Shown here piece after piece: positions 22,430 to 35,200 of a DNA stretch of 60,000 bases. Below the pieces are notes generated by a model. It was given only the letters and a program-made list of their open reading frames with translations, was not told the origin of the DNA and did no database searches. The DNA is from Bolinopsis microptera (Eukaryota; Ctenophora; Tentaculata; Lobata; Bolinopsidae), in assembly GCF_026151205.1 (NCBI RefSeq), contig NC_087076.1:2181692-2241691 (forward strand), read 5' to 3'. The position numbers and the translations under genes are program-made. The stretch's first letter is position 1, and each line of letters starts with the position of its first letter.

Positions 22430-24300
22430 ACTAGTTAACAGTAATATCTGGCTACTAAATAATTAAATTGGAGTTGTTTACTTTGAAGCTGCATAATCTT
22501 TCATGGCTTTTGGTGTCACTTATATATCTGGAAATAAACGAAACAAAGATCAAAACCGAACTAAACCAAACCAAACCGAACTTAGAAGTTTAAGAAAAAG
22601 GACCCAATGTCACGGGAATAGGGATTACAGCGTTATTAATGGCAAGCAGAAACCACTTCATATCAAAAATCTTTATGTCAAGATAGAGGAGTATCCTTTA
22701 AATTGAGTCTTGATGGGTTTTATGAACCACATTATTTAACAAAATATTCTAAACCAAAACAAGTTAATCGTGCAATATTATCATAAAATACATAACTACC
22801 CTGACAATGTATCACCACAATGTATGATAGAATGATCCATTCTGCGTGAAATATAAATCTTTTTTGTTCATTTGTCTGATACTTTGATTTCATGAATTAT
22901 AAAACTGAAAATATGATTCCCGTATCTAACATTGCTTACAGAACAATAGCCTTTTTAACAGTGCTGCAATCATAATTACCCAATCACTGTGGCATTTTAA
23001 CATTCCCAATCATTTCCTTTCTTAGCCGCAGCTAAGGCTTGTCAGCTGATCTTGAGGTATTTTCTAGAATATTCTAGAATGTTTCAGAATATTGATCTTC
23101 CTAGAAATTAGATCAGACGTATCTAGTGTCGTCAGAATCCACACCATGAGATTTCTATGGTTTGCATACCAAAAAGCTGCAGTTTATATTGAGCATGTGT
23201 GTTTAGCTATCTATTGTACATACCTGCCATTTGACCGGGCCGATTCTGTCAGCTCAACGACTATTCTAGATTGAATATTAGCTGGGATAATATGTTCAAT
23301 AACACATGTCATCCTTCAATTGACGATAAAGTTCCTAGCAACTTATCCGTCTATAATATATACTGCTCCTTCATAAATATAGATATTTATAATTAGTTCG
23401 CAAAATTTAGGAAGACTGACAAAAATCACAACGATTTTCTTGTTATGCAGCGGAATGTGGGGTAGTAGTAGTAAGGAGAGCTCTGCGAAATGAAACAGAA
23501 ATTGTGATACAGGAGTAAATGCGCACTAGTAGTATAGTGTGATTATACTACTGATACTCGGAAATGAGCTGCAGGCATTAAAGCAAGCGAATACAAACCT
23601 GGGACCAGAATAATGGAAGTCTAAAAACTAGACGGCCGCTTAATTTGGTGTGTCATAGGTGCGTTTTCAGGACGTTTGCTGTTGACAAGCGCCCGGCAAC
23701 GATACCCGGGCGATGAAAGCTTCCACTCGGTTGTATCAGAGCCCAATGAGAGCCGAGCTGCATTGTCACGTGACTAACCCGACCACTCAAATTAGATTAG
23801 CAGCTACCGCCACTGACACATCAGCCAACCAACAGCGCTGCCTGCCTGGTCACGTGATAATGCCCACCTCCTGCTATTGGACCGCTCATTCTACAGAGCT
23901 AAAATTAAACAATGATTTTTAAATGTCATTATGGAAGTGTTCAGGCAAACTTTACATACCATATTATCGCTTTTATCAGAAACCAGGCTTAACACGATAA
24001 CCACTCAAAATGTTTCCACTCTAAAATAGTTTTTAATCTTTAACAACCAATCTAGCGAGCTTTAAAAACTCCCAAAACATTTTGAAATGTTGGTTAGGGT
24101 TGCTTGTACGGAGAAGCCTTACAAAACTCAACATAGGACACACTCACCGGTTAAACATCAACAGAATACAGTGTCACATAAAATGTTAAGTCTTTGGCAC
24201 GGGACTTCACAGGGACTTTACGGGCCACAGAAACCTTGTTGCCAAGGAAACCTTGCAAGTCTCAAAGAGACACGGATAAGCAGGTAGTTCTGCAAAATTG
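22430..24300. other. Intergenic, no gene recognised
   Basis: Only short frames occur and none shows a known domain. Two GTCACGTGAC-type palindromes stand near 23767 and 23850. Confidence 0.4.
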
Positions 24301-24309
24301 GAACTGCAA

Positions 24310-25325
24310 AAATACTGTGATATGTTGAGAATGAGGACACCATGCTGAGATTGAGGACACAATATTTAGAGTGAAGACCATATTTCAAAAGTTAGGGCAC
24401 AATTTTTGGAGAGAGAACAACACCTTCAAAGTTGGGACACAATGTTTGGAGTGAAGATGTTTTTTCATAGTTAGAGCACAATGTTTAGGGTAAGGACAAC
24501 ATTTTAAAAGTTAGTGCACAATGTTTAGAGTGAGGACAACATTTTAAAAGTTTATAGGGCACAATGTTTACAGTGAGGACAATATTTCAAAAGTTAGTGC
24601 ACAATGTTTAGAGAGAGAAAAACACCTTTAAAAGTTAGTGCACATTGTTTGGAGTGATGACAGCACCTTTAAAATTAGGGCACAATGTTTAGAAAGAGAA
24701 GACAACACTTTAAAAATTAATGCACAATGTTTAGAGTTAGAAAAATACCTTTAAAATTAGGGCACAATGTTTAGAGTTAGGAAAACACCTTTAAAAGTTA
24801 GGCTACATTGTTTAGAGTTAGGAAAACACCTCTAAAATTAGGGCACAATGTTTGGAGAGAAGACAACACCTTTAAATTTAGGTCACCATGTTTAGAGTTA
24901 GGAAAATACCTTTCAAATTAGGGCCATATGTTTGGAGAGAGAAGACAACTCTTTAAAAATTAAGGCACAATGTTTGGAGAGAAGACAACACCTTCAAAAT
25001 TAGGGCACAATGTTTAGAGTTAGGAAAACACATTTAAAGTTGGGGTACGATGTTTAGAGTTAGGAAAATACCTTTAAAATTAGGGCACAATGTTTGGAGA
25101 GAGAAGACAACACTTTAAAAATTAGGGCACAATGTTTGGAGAGAAGACAACACCTTTAAAGTTAGGTCACAATGTTTAGAGTTAGGAAAATACCTTTAAA
25201 CTTAGGGCACAATGTTTGGAGAGAGAAGACAACACTTTAAAAATTTGGGCACAATGTTTGGAGAGAGAAGGCAACACTTTAAAAATTTGGGCACAATGTT
25301 TGGAGAGAGAAGACAACACCTTATA
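24310..25325. repeat. Minisatellite, unit about 40 bp (AGGGCACAATGTTTGGAGAG...)
   Basis: Roughly 25 units of 'agggcacaatgttt', then 'ggagagaagacaacac' or 'agagttaggaaaacac', then 'ctttaaaatt'. Two unit types are interspersed, which shows block homogenisation. A detached group of three to four units lies at about 25612-25760. Confidence 0.92.
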
Positions 25326-25611
25326 TAAAGCGAGACGATATATATATATATGTTTTCCGTACGATTTTACTGACACCACGGCATCAACTTTAGCACGACT
25401 TTCCGCAGAAAGATATACAACTTCAACTTTTTTGACTGGTTCAAATGCTTTAATGGCCTTTAATCAGCATGAAAAAATTAAAGATTGGCCAAGGAATAAG
25501 AATTTTAGTGCCAAAAAATTTGGACCCCCAAATGGTGTCAAAAACGCGAATTAAATAGGTAATAATTATTTTAGTCTCTTGAGTCTTGACACCACTTTAG
25601 GGTTAGACGGG

Positions 25612-25760
25612 TTCCTGCTAGTACCTTTAAAGCCAGGGTACAATGTTTGGAGAGTGAGGGCAGCACCTTAAAAATTAGAGCACAATGTTTGGAGAGAGAG
25701 GAAAATACCTTTAAAGTCAGGGCACAATGTTTAGAGAGGAAAGTGTGTTTAGAGTGAGTA
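25612..25760. repeat. Detached units of the 24310-25325 minisatellite
   Basis: The same 'cacaatgtttggagag' and 'cctttaaagtcagg' words occur, separated from the main array by about 290 bp of unrelated sequence. This suggests that an insertion split the array. Confidence 0.8.
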
Positions 25761-26281
25761 CACCCCGAGTACACCAAGTTTAGAGGACAACAGAGCATTC
25801 TGTTTAGGAGCACTTGTAATTGCACTTAGTCTTTTGAATGGCAATCTCGACAACGACGAAGCACCAACTTTAAAATTAAGCCCCTATTCCTGCATATTAA
25901 GTCTATGGTCTACCAAAGTTGAGTAAGTTATGGGTGATATGTTTTAATAAATAATTAGTATGTTTTAAAAAATAATCTATATTATATAAATATATTACGT
26001 AGTCGATTTTGGCCGATTTGAGACCCCTCTCTTCGTGCAAAATTGTCACACTCGGCCCCTTCTGTGTACTGTTCAGAACTTAAAGGTATCGAAATCTGGT
26101 CAGTGGTCAAGTACAGCGTTTCATTGATGCTCTTTGATTAAGTGAGAAGACATTTAAAAAAGTTTCCAACGACTAGAATGTTAAACGTTAATATATCAAC
26201 TTATGAACATTTTCCAAGCCTTGCTCCGTATTGTATAGTAAGGGAACCGGACACCACAGCATTGCGCAGTGTCAAGCTTTC

Positions 26282-26385
26282 CAGCCCCCCCCCCCCCTCC
26301 CACCATATAGATACACCATTACACCAGCTTTCCAGCCCCCCCCCCCCCCCTCCCACCATATAGATACACCATTACACCAGCTCGG
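26282..26385. repeat. ~59-bp tandem duplication containing C-runs
   Basis: 'ccagccccccc...tcccacc' followed by 'atatagatacaccattacac' occurs twice in tandem, with C-runs of about 12 and 15. Confidence 0.85.
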
Positions 26386-26531
26386 CCTGTGCAGGTATAT
26401 TTATAATTATATGAAGGTGCTCAGGAACATATTATTGGTATTTAATGTGCTTGACTAGGTGGACTTTTACTTAAAGTATTAAAAATTCCTCACTGTAGCC
26501 AATTCCTGATATTTCCTCAATTGAAATTGAA

Positions 26532-26926
26532 CGAGCGTGCTAAATCACTTTACGGTCGATCTTAGACTTAGAGATTTTTCTAAAAGGGCCCCCGATAGTT
26601 GAGACTAACTTGGATCGATGTATTTTCGCACGCTAATTCCAAATTCCGAATCACCCCCCATGACATGGGTTAAAATGCTCCCCTAGCGAGATATTGGCGA
26701 AAAACTGTCTCGATCACGTGATATGACCATACAAGGAAGTTGGTCTAATTTCTCGTTAAGGTTATAGTATATGGTTTCAGTATATGCTTTTGTTAAAGAT
26801 TGAATTAGGGTTAGGGTTGGGATCAGATAAGAGGACTAGGATTTCGATTAGTCATTTACGGCCATCAAGAGAACGTGTTTAAAAAGTCACGTGACAGTCG
26901 AGTGTAGAGTGATTAATCATCATCCG
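26532..26926 (+). mobile_element. MITE with 8-bp TSD (AAATTGAA)
   Basis: AAATTGAA stands at 26524-26531 and 26927-26934. The element begins CGAGCGTGCTAAATCACTTT and ends GTGATTAATCATCATCCG. Imperfect inverted ends share 'taaatcact.tac.gtcga'. It has no coding capacity and carries an internal GGGTTAGGGTTGGG. Eight-bp duplications suit the hAT superfamily. Relatives lie at 3697-4303 (inverted) and 52972-53328. Confidence 0.85.
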
Positions 26927-26934
26927 AAATTGAA

Positions 26935-28240
26935 TGCTCAGTCTTTCTATTTTGGCAACTTGTTTCATATATCATTCAGAAATATAGCTTTTAGTTTAAG
27001 ATTTCCATACATAATTTTCAATCGTTAAAGACCAATTAATGTTAAATTGGGAGATATTGTTCCTCAATGCTATAAAACGATGACACCACGGCATTGCGCA
27101 GTGACTTCCCAGTTTGTAGTTGAAATAAAACAAGCCAATAACTGATTATAACTAATTTTTAATTGGGCATACTTCAATTCCACTTTTCTTATATCACGTT
27201 ATTTTCGAAATCGTCCAACAGATTGCTCCCAAAGTTTATATAATAAGAAAGTTTCAGCGTAAGTTTTGAATACTTTTTAAGGCTTAATTTTAAAGCTTCA
27301 TCGAAGAGAAAACTGAGAGCAACCAACAGGTTAATAAAAAGTAGGAAAATAATTTAACTTGGAATTGTGAACAAATTGGAATAAATAAGAGTGATATATT
27401 TCATATAAATATTGAAACTACAATAGACTAAGTTACATCTACAGAACAGTTCACTACAGACTAACCGCTTTTACAAAGAGTCTTGTTATTACTTATTGTC
27501 TCAGCTAGACGGAGTTCTAACTAGTAACCGGACTGTGGCTTCTCCAGTTTAGGTGACAAAGTGCTGCTCGAAGGTGGGAGGTGGTGCTCAATTACTCACT
27601 CAATTAGCTAGCTGCTACTTTATAGCTAGCTGCTACTCTATAGCTAGCTGCTACTTTATAGCACTCAAAATAATGTTTCGTGGCCAGGCCTTGTGCGGAA
27701 ACATGTTTGGAGTTACAGTAATCTGGAATATACGCGACAGAGAACGTAATTAATCTAGAAAAGGCGGTAGGACGGTGTAAGCTAAACTAGAGTTGTGAGG
27801 AGGAGGAGAGGAGCTATTAATATAAGTACCAGTTCCCGGCCGAGTTCAGGGCACCTAATTAGTCAGTAAGACACATGGAACTGTTGAAACAATAGCTGAC
27901 AGCAGTGGTGTTGAGTGCTCCTTCTTCAAGCCACCTTCTAATTACCGGCCCCACTTTAACATGTTGCTTTGTTTTTAGCTTTCTGTCTGCTTCATGTAAC
28001 AGTAGGCGGGGTTCTACATCTTACTGTGGATGCAAATTTCAATAATTCTGCAGATTTCTCGCAAGTATGTTGGCGGATTGTTTGAGTAAGAGCAGGGAGG
28101 GTTGGAATGACACACACAGCTGTATGAAGTGTAGTAGTGTACATTTAAAGTTTTATGACACCCCACACACTACGCAGCTAATAACAGGTTATCATCAAGT
28201 GCTAGAGCCAGGAATTTCACGCACCCACAAGTCAGCTCCA
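26935..28240. other. Intergenic, no gene recognised
   Basis: It contains a short 20-bp tandem repeat at 27604-27661 and otherwise unremarkable AT-rich sequence. 'accacggcattgcgcagtg' near 27085 also occurs in variant form near 26256, so part of this is old repeat. Confidence 0.4.
27604..27661. repeat. 20-bp tandem repeat, three copies
   Basis: The unit is TAGCTAGCTGCTACTTTATA, with one substitution in the middle copy. Confidence 0.9.
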
Positions 28241-28245
28241 ACTGC

Positions 28246-28360
28246 CACGTGACCTTGCTTTCTGGAGGTCACGTGACTTTCGCACAATCCTGTGCTGCGC
28301 GCACGCCCACGTGACATGTCATCGAACTTGTCGCTGTGAATAACAGTCTCGAGTCACGTG
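28246..28360. repeat. Cluster of four CACGTG(AC) motifs
   Basis: CACGTG occurs at 28246, 28270, 28308 and 28355, mostly as (GT)CACGTGAC. It is downstream of IFRD and far from any recognised promoter, so a regulatory role is only possible, not shown. Confidence 0.45.
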
Positions 28361-28977
28361 ATCAAGGTCAGCCTTTGCAGGGTTGGCTGCAAAAAATACT
28401 TCGCACAATACCGTGCATTTGACACGATTTACATAACTGAAACTCTGGAATTTCTGAAGAATATATTGCTATATTTAATGCTGATGTTAGAATGGCTCCA
28501 GCAGCCTTTCAGTCGCTAAATTTTAGTTAAAATGTAAAATATTTTGGATGAAAATTGAGCTTCGAAAATCTTCAAACTCCTAAAATAATTTCCAGCCCAT
28601 CTCGAATTCTCGAAGTTGCAAGGAAGCCACAGTCCGGTCTGAATTCCTACTACAATCTTTATAATGAACTACAAATATATCACAAACTAGGCCCATATGT
28701 AGGTACCGGCTCTTATATTAAATCTAAGTTATGGTCGAGTGGCAGTCTCAATACAGACAGAGATTGTCCTTTGATAAATTGAAGCTAAAACGATCAAATG
28801 GAGATAAAAATGTAACTTTACTCTCTGTTTGATATAATATTTCATCTGATAGTAATATCCACATATTCACCATCCTCCTTTCTTTGTAGAAATGAGAAAG
28901 TGTCCGTTTTTCTCTTTTTTCTCAACAACCTCTCCCCTGGAGGTTCATTTAATATACAAACGATCCCAACTTAATAG

Positions 28978-28983
28978 TTTATT
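28978..28983 (-). promoter_or_regulatory. Candidate polyadenylation signal of IFRD
   Basis: AATAAA on the minus strand, about 172 nt downstream of the IFRD stop codon. A position consistent with a short 3' untranslated region. Confidence 0.5.
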
Positions 28984-29154
28984 CATCAGTATCTGTGTTC
29001 ATGTTTCTTAGCTTTGGAAAATGTCTAAAAAACTGATATATTTGGAAATGCTGAAGTTTTCATAATAATCTGCTGAGCCGGGCCCAGTTCACTAAATTCC
29101 CGGGTGCTAATCCCTCACATTGAAGTCTAAAGGTGTCCCTAAATAATACGCTCA

Positions 29155-29232
29155 TCACAACACCATCCTCTTGTCTCGCTGTTTTAGCATGTTCTTCTGC
29201 CGAGCCTTGTGACACGCGGCGTTCAGCTTCTT
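29155..29232 (-). CDS. IFRD exon 12 (last coding exon)
   Basis: 78 bp, phase 0, reading KKLNAACHKARQKNMLKQRD then KRMVL and TGA. It corresponds to the family tail HLYNAAAFKARTKxRxRxRDKR. Confidence 0.93.
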   Translation of the reverse strand, partial: KKLNAACHKARQKNMLKQRDKRMVL

Positions 29233-32200
29233 CTGAAAATAACGGTCTTTAGCTTTACATCAACTTTTCACTTTCTTATGTTATAATATTGTGCCCTTAT
29301 ATGGTGATTTTAGGATCAGACCAACGTGATGAAAAACATCCCAATAATCAATATCGCTGGAACTGGTATTTTTGGGTTTCTCTGCTGGTGATGATACCAT
29401 ACCATTAGTAATATCAGATCCCTTACAATAAATATTTACATAAATATATTTCCCCTGCAGCAGCCATTGACAGAGTGATTTAACAGACCGTGCCCAAATA
29501 TCTCAACTCTCCACATTGGATATTTCACCAACTTACTCTCCCCAGTTCCCAGATAACTCACCATTTCACCAACTTACTTTCCCCAGTCCCCAGATAACTC
29601 ACCATTTCACCAACTTACTCTCCCCAGTTCCCAGATAACTCACCATTTCACCTACTTACTTTCCCCAGTCCCCAGATAACTCACCATTTCACCAACTTAC
29701 TTTCCCCAGTCCCCAGATAACTCACTATTTCACGAACTTACTTTCCCCAGTCCCCAGATAACTCACCATTTCACCAACTTACTTTCCCCAGTTCCCAGAT
29801 AACTCACCATCTCACCAACTTACTTTCCCCAGTCCCCAGATAACTCACCATTTCACCAACTTACTTTCCCTAGTTCCCAGATAACTCACCATTTCACCAA
29901 CTTACTTTCCCCAGCCCCCAGATAACTCACCATCTCACCAACTTACTTTCCCCAGTGTAAACCATACTATCGTAGATACATACAATATTAGCATGCATTG
30001 CGTCTCTCCCCAGGCCCACACAGAGCCCCCCTCCCAGGCCCATACAGAGCCCCCCTCCCAGGCCCACAGAGAGCCCCCAAGCCACACAGAGCCCCCCTCC
30101 CAGGCCCACACAGAGCCCCCTCTCAGGCCAACACAGAGCCCCCCCCCCCCAGGCCCGCACAGAGCCCCCTCCCAGGCCCACACAGAGCCCCCCTCCCAGG
30201 CCCACAGAGAGCCCCCCCCAAGCCCACACAGAGCCCCCCCCCCCCAGGCCCGCACAGAGCCCCCCTCCCAGGCCCACACAGAGCCCTCTCCCAGGCCAAC
30301 ACAGACCCCCCTCCCAAGCCCACACAGAGCCCCCTCCCAGTCCCACACAGAGCCCCCTCCCAGGCCCACACAGAGCCCCCTCCCAGGCCCACACAGAGCC
30401 CCCCCCCCCCAGATAACTCACCATCTCACCAACTTACTTTCCCCAGTTCCCAGATAACTCACCATTTCACCAACTTACTCTCCCCAGTTCCCAGATAACT
30501 CACCATTTCACCAACTTACTTTCCCCAGCCCCCAGATAACTCACCATCTCACCAACTTACTTTCCCCAGTTCCCAGATAACTCACCATTTCACCAACTTA
30601 CTTTCCCCAGTTCCCAGATAACTCACTATTTCACCAACTTACTTCCTCAGTTCCCAGATAACTCACCATTTCACCAACTTACTTTCCCCAGTTCCCACTT
30701 CACATATAACTCACCATTCCACCAACTTACTTTCCCCAGTTCCCAGATAACTCACCATTTCACCAACTTACTTTCCCCAGTCCCCAGATAACTCACCATC
30801 TGACCAACTTACTTTCCCCAGTTCCCAGATAAATCACCATTTCACCAACTTACCTTCCCCAGTCCCCAGATAACTCACCATTTCACCAAACGACTTCCCC
30901 AGTTCCCAGATAACTCACCATTTCACCAACTTACTTTCCCCAGTTCCCAGATAACTCACCATTTCTAACTTGTCCCCCCTAGCGACAGGCTCCATTCTCA
31001 GAGGAACCGCTCCGAGTCCAAATATTTCCCTGACGAATATGTTTTGCTGAAGGTGGAGGGAGGTGGCGGGCCCCAGGATTTCCTTTATACCCCCGTACTG
31101 AACCCTCTCTGACCAGGAGCACAGGGTCAGAGTCTCGCTCAGAGAGATCTTAACTTGCTCGTTAACTTCCCCTGCAGGACATAGGGGTTACTCAGCCGCC
31201 TTTATTATCAAAATAATAACGCCACCTGCCACCTAGAGCCACATTTTACAAAATCTAGACGTTTCTTGTACTGCATTTAATAACTATTTAAGTGTACCTT
31301 CTTCACTAACAAAGGCGAATATCTCTCTGAAAGACGCTCGCTGAACCTTTCTGTCCCGTTTGGCTCTGAACTTAGCCCCGTCTGATTGTAACTTATCCAG
31401 ATCGTCCAACAGGTCCTGTAAATCTTTAACCTGAAATTAAAGGAATTTAATTGTGAGCGGGGTTTTTTCTGCAGAATCTTGCAGCCTGGATGTTGCAGCC
31501 TACATGCCTAAAATTAGACAGGCCTAAGAATAACTAGACTCTGAACAGCATGTTGTGGCCCCTCCTTTCCCCGTCCTTCATGGAATTAACCTGGCATCAT
31601 ACATTTGTGCGGCTTCGTCTGAAATGAAGGTCAGAGGAAAAACTATTAGTCAAACTTTATCGCCCGTTTATTCAGAATATGCGTATAGAATGTAAGGCTT
31701 CTTAGTTGCCGGTGTACTAGCTGGCTTGATTAATTCTACAGTGTAAACCATACTATCGTAGATAGTAGATACATACAATATTAGCAAGCATTAGCGTTTC
31801 TCCCCAGGCCCACACAGAGCCCCCCACTCAGGCCCACACAGAACCCCCCTCCCAGGCCCACACAGAGCCCCCTCCCAGGCCCACACAGAGCCCCCCTCCC
31901 AGGCCCACGCAGAGCCCCCCTCCCAAGCCCACACAGAGCCCCCCTCCCAGGCCCACAGAGAGCCCCCTCCCAGGCCCACAGAGAGCCCCCTCCCAGGCCC
32001 ACACAGAGCCCCCTCCCAGGCCCACACAGAGCCCCCCTCCCAGGCCCACACAGAGCCCCCTCCCAGTCCCACACAGAGCCCCCCTCCCAGGCCCACACAG
32101 AGCCCCCTCCCAGGCCCACACAGAGCCCCCCTCCCAGGCCCACACAGAGCCCCCTCCCAGGCCCACACAGAGCCCCCTCCCAGTCCCACACAGAGCCCCC

Positions 32201-35200
32201 CTCCCAGGCCCACACAGAGCCCCCTCCCAGTCCCACACAGAGCCCCCCTCCCAGTCCCACACAGAGCCCCCCTCCCAGGCCCACACAGAGCCCCCTCCCA
32301 GGCCCACACAGAGCCCCCCTCCCAGGCCCACACAGAGCCCCCCTCCCAGGCCCACACAGAGCCCCCTCCCAGTCCCACACAGAGCCCCCCTCCCAGGCCC
32401 ACACAGAGCCCCCTCCCAGGCCCACACAGAGCCCCCCTCCCAGGCCCACACAGAGCCCCCTCCCAAGCCCACACAGCTAGAGCCCCCCTCCCAGGCCCAC
32501 ACAGAGCCCCCTCCCATGCCCACACAGAGCCCCCCTCCCAGGCCCACACAGAGCCCCCCTCCCAGGCCCACACAGAGCCCCCCTCCCAAGCCCACACAGA
32601 GCCCCCCTCCCAAGCCCACACAGAGCCCCCTCACAGTCCCACACAGAGCCCCCTCCCAGGCCAACACAGAGCCCCCTCCCAGGCCCACACAGAGCCCCCT
32701 CCCAGGCCCAAAACTGACCTGATCATCAAATTCCTCGTCGTAGTCACGACCCAGCTCGAAGATGTGGGCGATCATTTCTCCAGCTTCAATTCTAACCTCC
32801 ACAATACTGTTCTTCAATAGGTCTCTAACAGTCGGTAACAACCTGCACAATATTGTCCATCACTTTATCACATCATTATAGCAAGATCACATTCAAGTAC
32901 TCCTACATGAAATACCCTACACTAAATGATAATAACAATGTTTCTCATTCATGTCATATCTTACATCTGTATGACGTTTCTTCGTTCAGTAGGGGTGCAG
33001 ATGGTTAGTATGAGTGATATTGAAGCTAACGAGTTGATAATCACGTCTGGGTTGACCTGTTTTACCTTGTCTCTCAGTACTAGCAACAACTCTTTCCTGT
33101 CATCCATATTATCTGGAAAATAATCTGTTCAAGAGATCTGTGCACTGTTCGATATTCAGATATTTGGTGTGAACAACTAAAATGTTGTTATCAAATTAGG
33201 AAGTTTTCCACCTTGGACATTAACGCTATAATGGCTAAGTAACCATAATTTGAATAGGAATTTAGTTTTTGGAGTAGCTAAACGAGGTAGTAGATGAATC
33301 CATAAATTTGGAACATGGGGACATCGTAGTATTGGCCGTATTTGAGCGCTGGGAATCCTCAATTCTGTTTTCTAAGATGGATATAGCCGTAAGCTAAGCC
33401 TAGGAGCCATCAAAAGTCGCATAAAATTACCCAGGTTCATGGAATGAACGGAAATTAACGAAAATTAACATTCTCCTCAAAGTGCTCAGAATGGTTCAAA
33501 ATTGGTCGCAAAGAGTTAAGGCCAGAGGGGGAGGGGGCCGGGGGGGGGGGGGGGGTAAATGGCACTTTTCTAGTTTTCACATATTTGATAATAGCTGCTG
33601 GAGACGAACAAGAAGGAAAAAAAACAGATCAAAATCTGACCTTGCGCTCCTGAGATATCGTGCGCTAAATTTTGAGGTTTACCTGTAATTACATGTTAAA
33701 CTGGATCTTTAAGGGGGCCAGGGGGGTCTTTATCAAAATTCTCTCGAAATTGACTTTATAGTTGTTTCTGATAGAGGGGAGTGATATCTATCATCTGTTT
33801 TTCGTCCCATGGAAAAATATTGTTCCTAGCCGAAATTATTGCCGGTCAAAGGTTAGCGCTTATGTGTAATTGTATTGCGCGAGTGATTTGTAATTGCGCG
33901 CCCTGAAAATCGAGTCTAAAAATCTATCTTCTCCTACATTCTTTGAGCAATCACCCTTAAACTTTCAGGATATGTTCTAAGGACTATTTAGAAGAGATCG
34001 CTCATACAAAATTTTGAGATAGGCCTTTACAAATTTTGTATTCAATTTTGAAAATCTTGGACCTCAAAAAATCGTAAAAAAACGAGGTCCAAGATTTTCA
34101 AAATTGAATAAAAAATGTTTAGAGGCCTATCTGAAAATTTTGTATCTCTTCTTAATGGTCCCTAAAACATATCCTAAAAGTTTCAGGGTGATTGCTCAAA
34201 AAATGTGGCAGAAGATAGATTTTTAGACTCGATTTTCAGAACTCGCGATTGAAAATCGCTCGCGCAATACAATTACACATAAGCGCTGACCTTAGACCGG
34301 CAATGATTTCGGCTAGGAACAATATTTTTCCATGGGACTAAAAGCAGCTGGTAGATATCACTCTCCTCTATCAGAAACAACTATAAAGTCAATTTCGAGA
34401 GAATTTTGATGAAGACCCCCGGCCCCCTTAAACGGTTATAACTTTTTTGACCTTTCGATTCCTTAGTTAAGAAAACCGGCCACTCCCTGATCTTGAGGTT
34501 TGGTACAGTGGTTTCTTGGACAATTATCCTCATATAATCTGGTGCCGTGATTTTTTTTATTTGACTCGGTTCTCGAATTATGAGGTTAACCACGTCAAAA
34601 ATTCGAAAAATTTAATTAGTTAACGTCATAATTAGAGAAACGAGTCAAATTTAAAAAATCGCTGCACCAGATATCTAGATAGTTGTCCAAGGAACCACTG
34701 TACCAAATCTTTATATCAGGGGGTGACTGGTTTTCTCAACTAAGGAATTGAAAGCCAAAAAAGTGTGTTTTGAGTAGATGCAATTTAGTGTTTTCAAAAT
34801 TTTTAATATTCACTGGAATGTATCACAGTTCGTTAGTTAGGACTTTGTATACACTTAATAACGTTTGCTTGATTAGACCTGGCCATTCCCTAAATTATTT
34901 TAGCCACTTTCAGTAGTTGATGTCCTCGTATTGTAAAAAATGAGGTTAACCAAGACTTTGGTTGTTAACCTCCCTATAGACCATATAACACTGGGATTGG
35001 TTTATCAATATGTTATTATATATGTAGTAAAACATTTGCACAGTGTAACGATTAAGTTTTTGAGGTTAACATGTAATTGACTGGTCAGATATTTTAAAAA
35101 TGAGAGGTTAACCTCATTTTTTAGCCATTTACGGGTAAAATCTTCTACTTAAATATGGTCAGGTCAAATCACTTTTGTCACGTGATCATAGTTGTTGAAT

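Noticed and set aside
29927-32850. Long glycine/tryptophan-rich or proline-rich open frames (144-340 codons) on both strands
   Set aside because: They arise from the 23-24-bp GC-rich minisatellites, occur in several frames at once and have no start context or domain. Only the part at 32719-32842 is coding, as IFRD exon 9.
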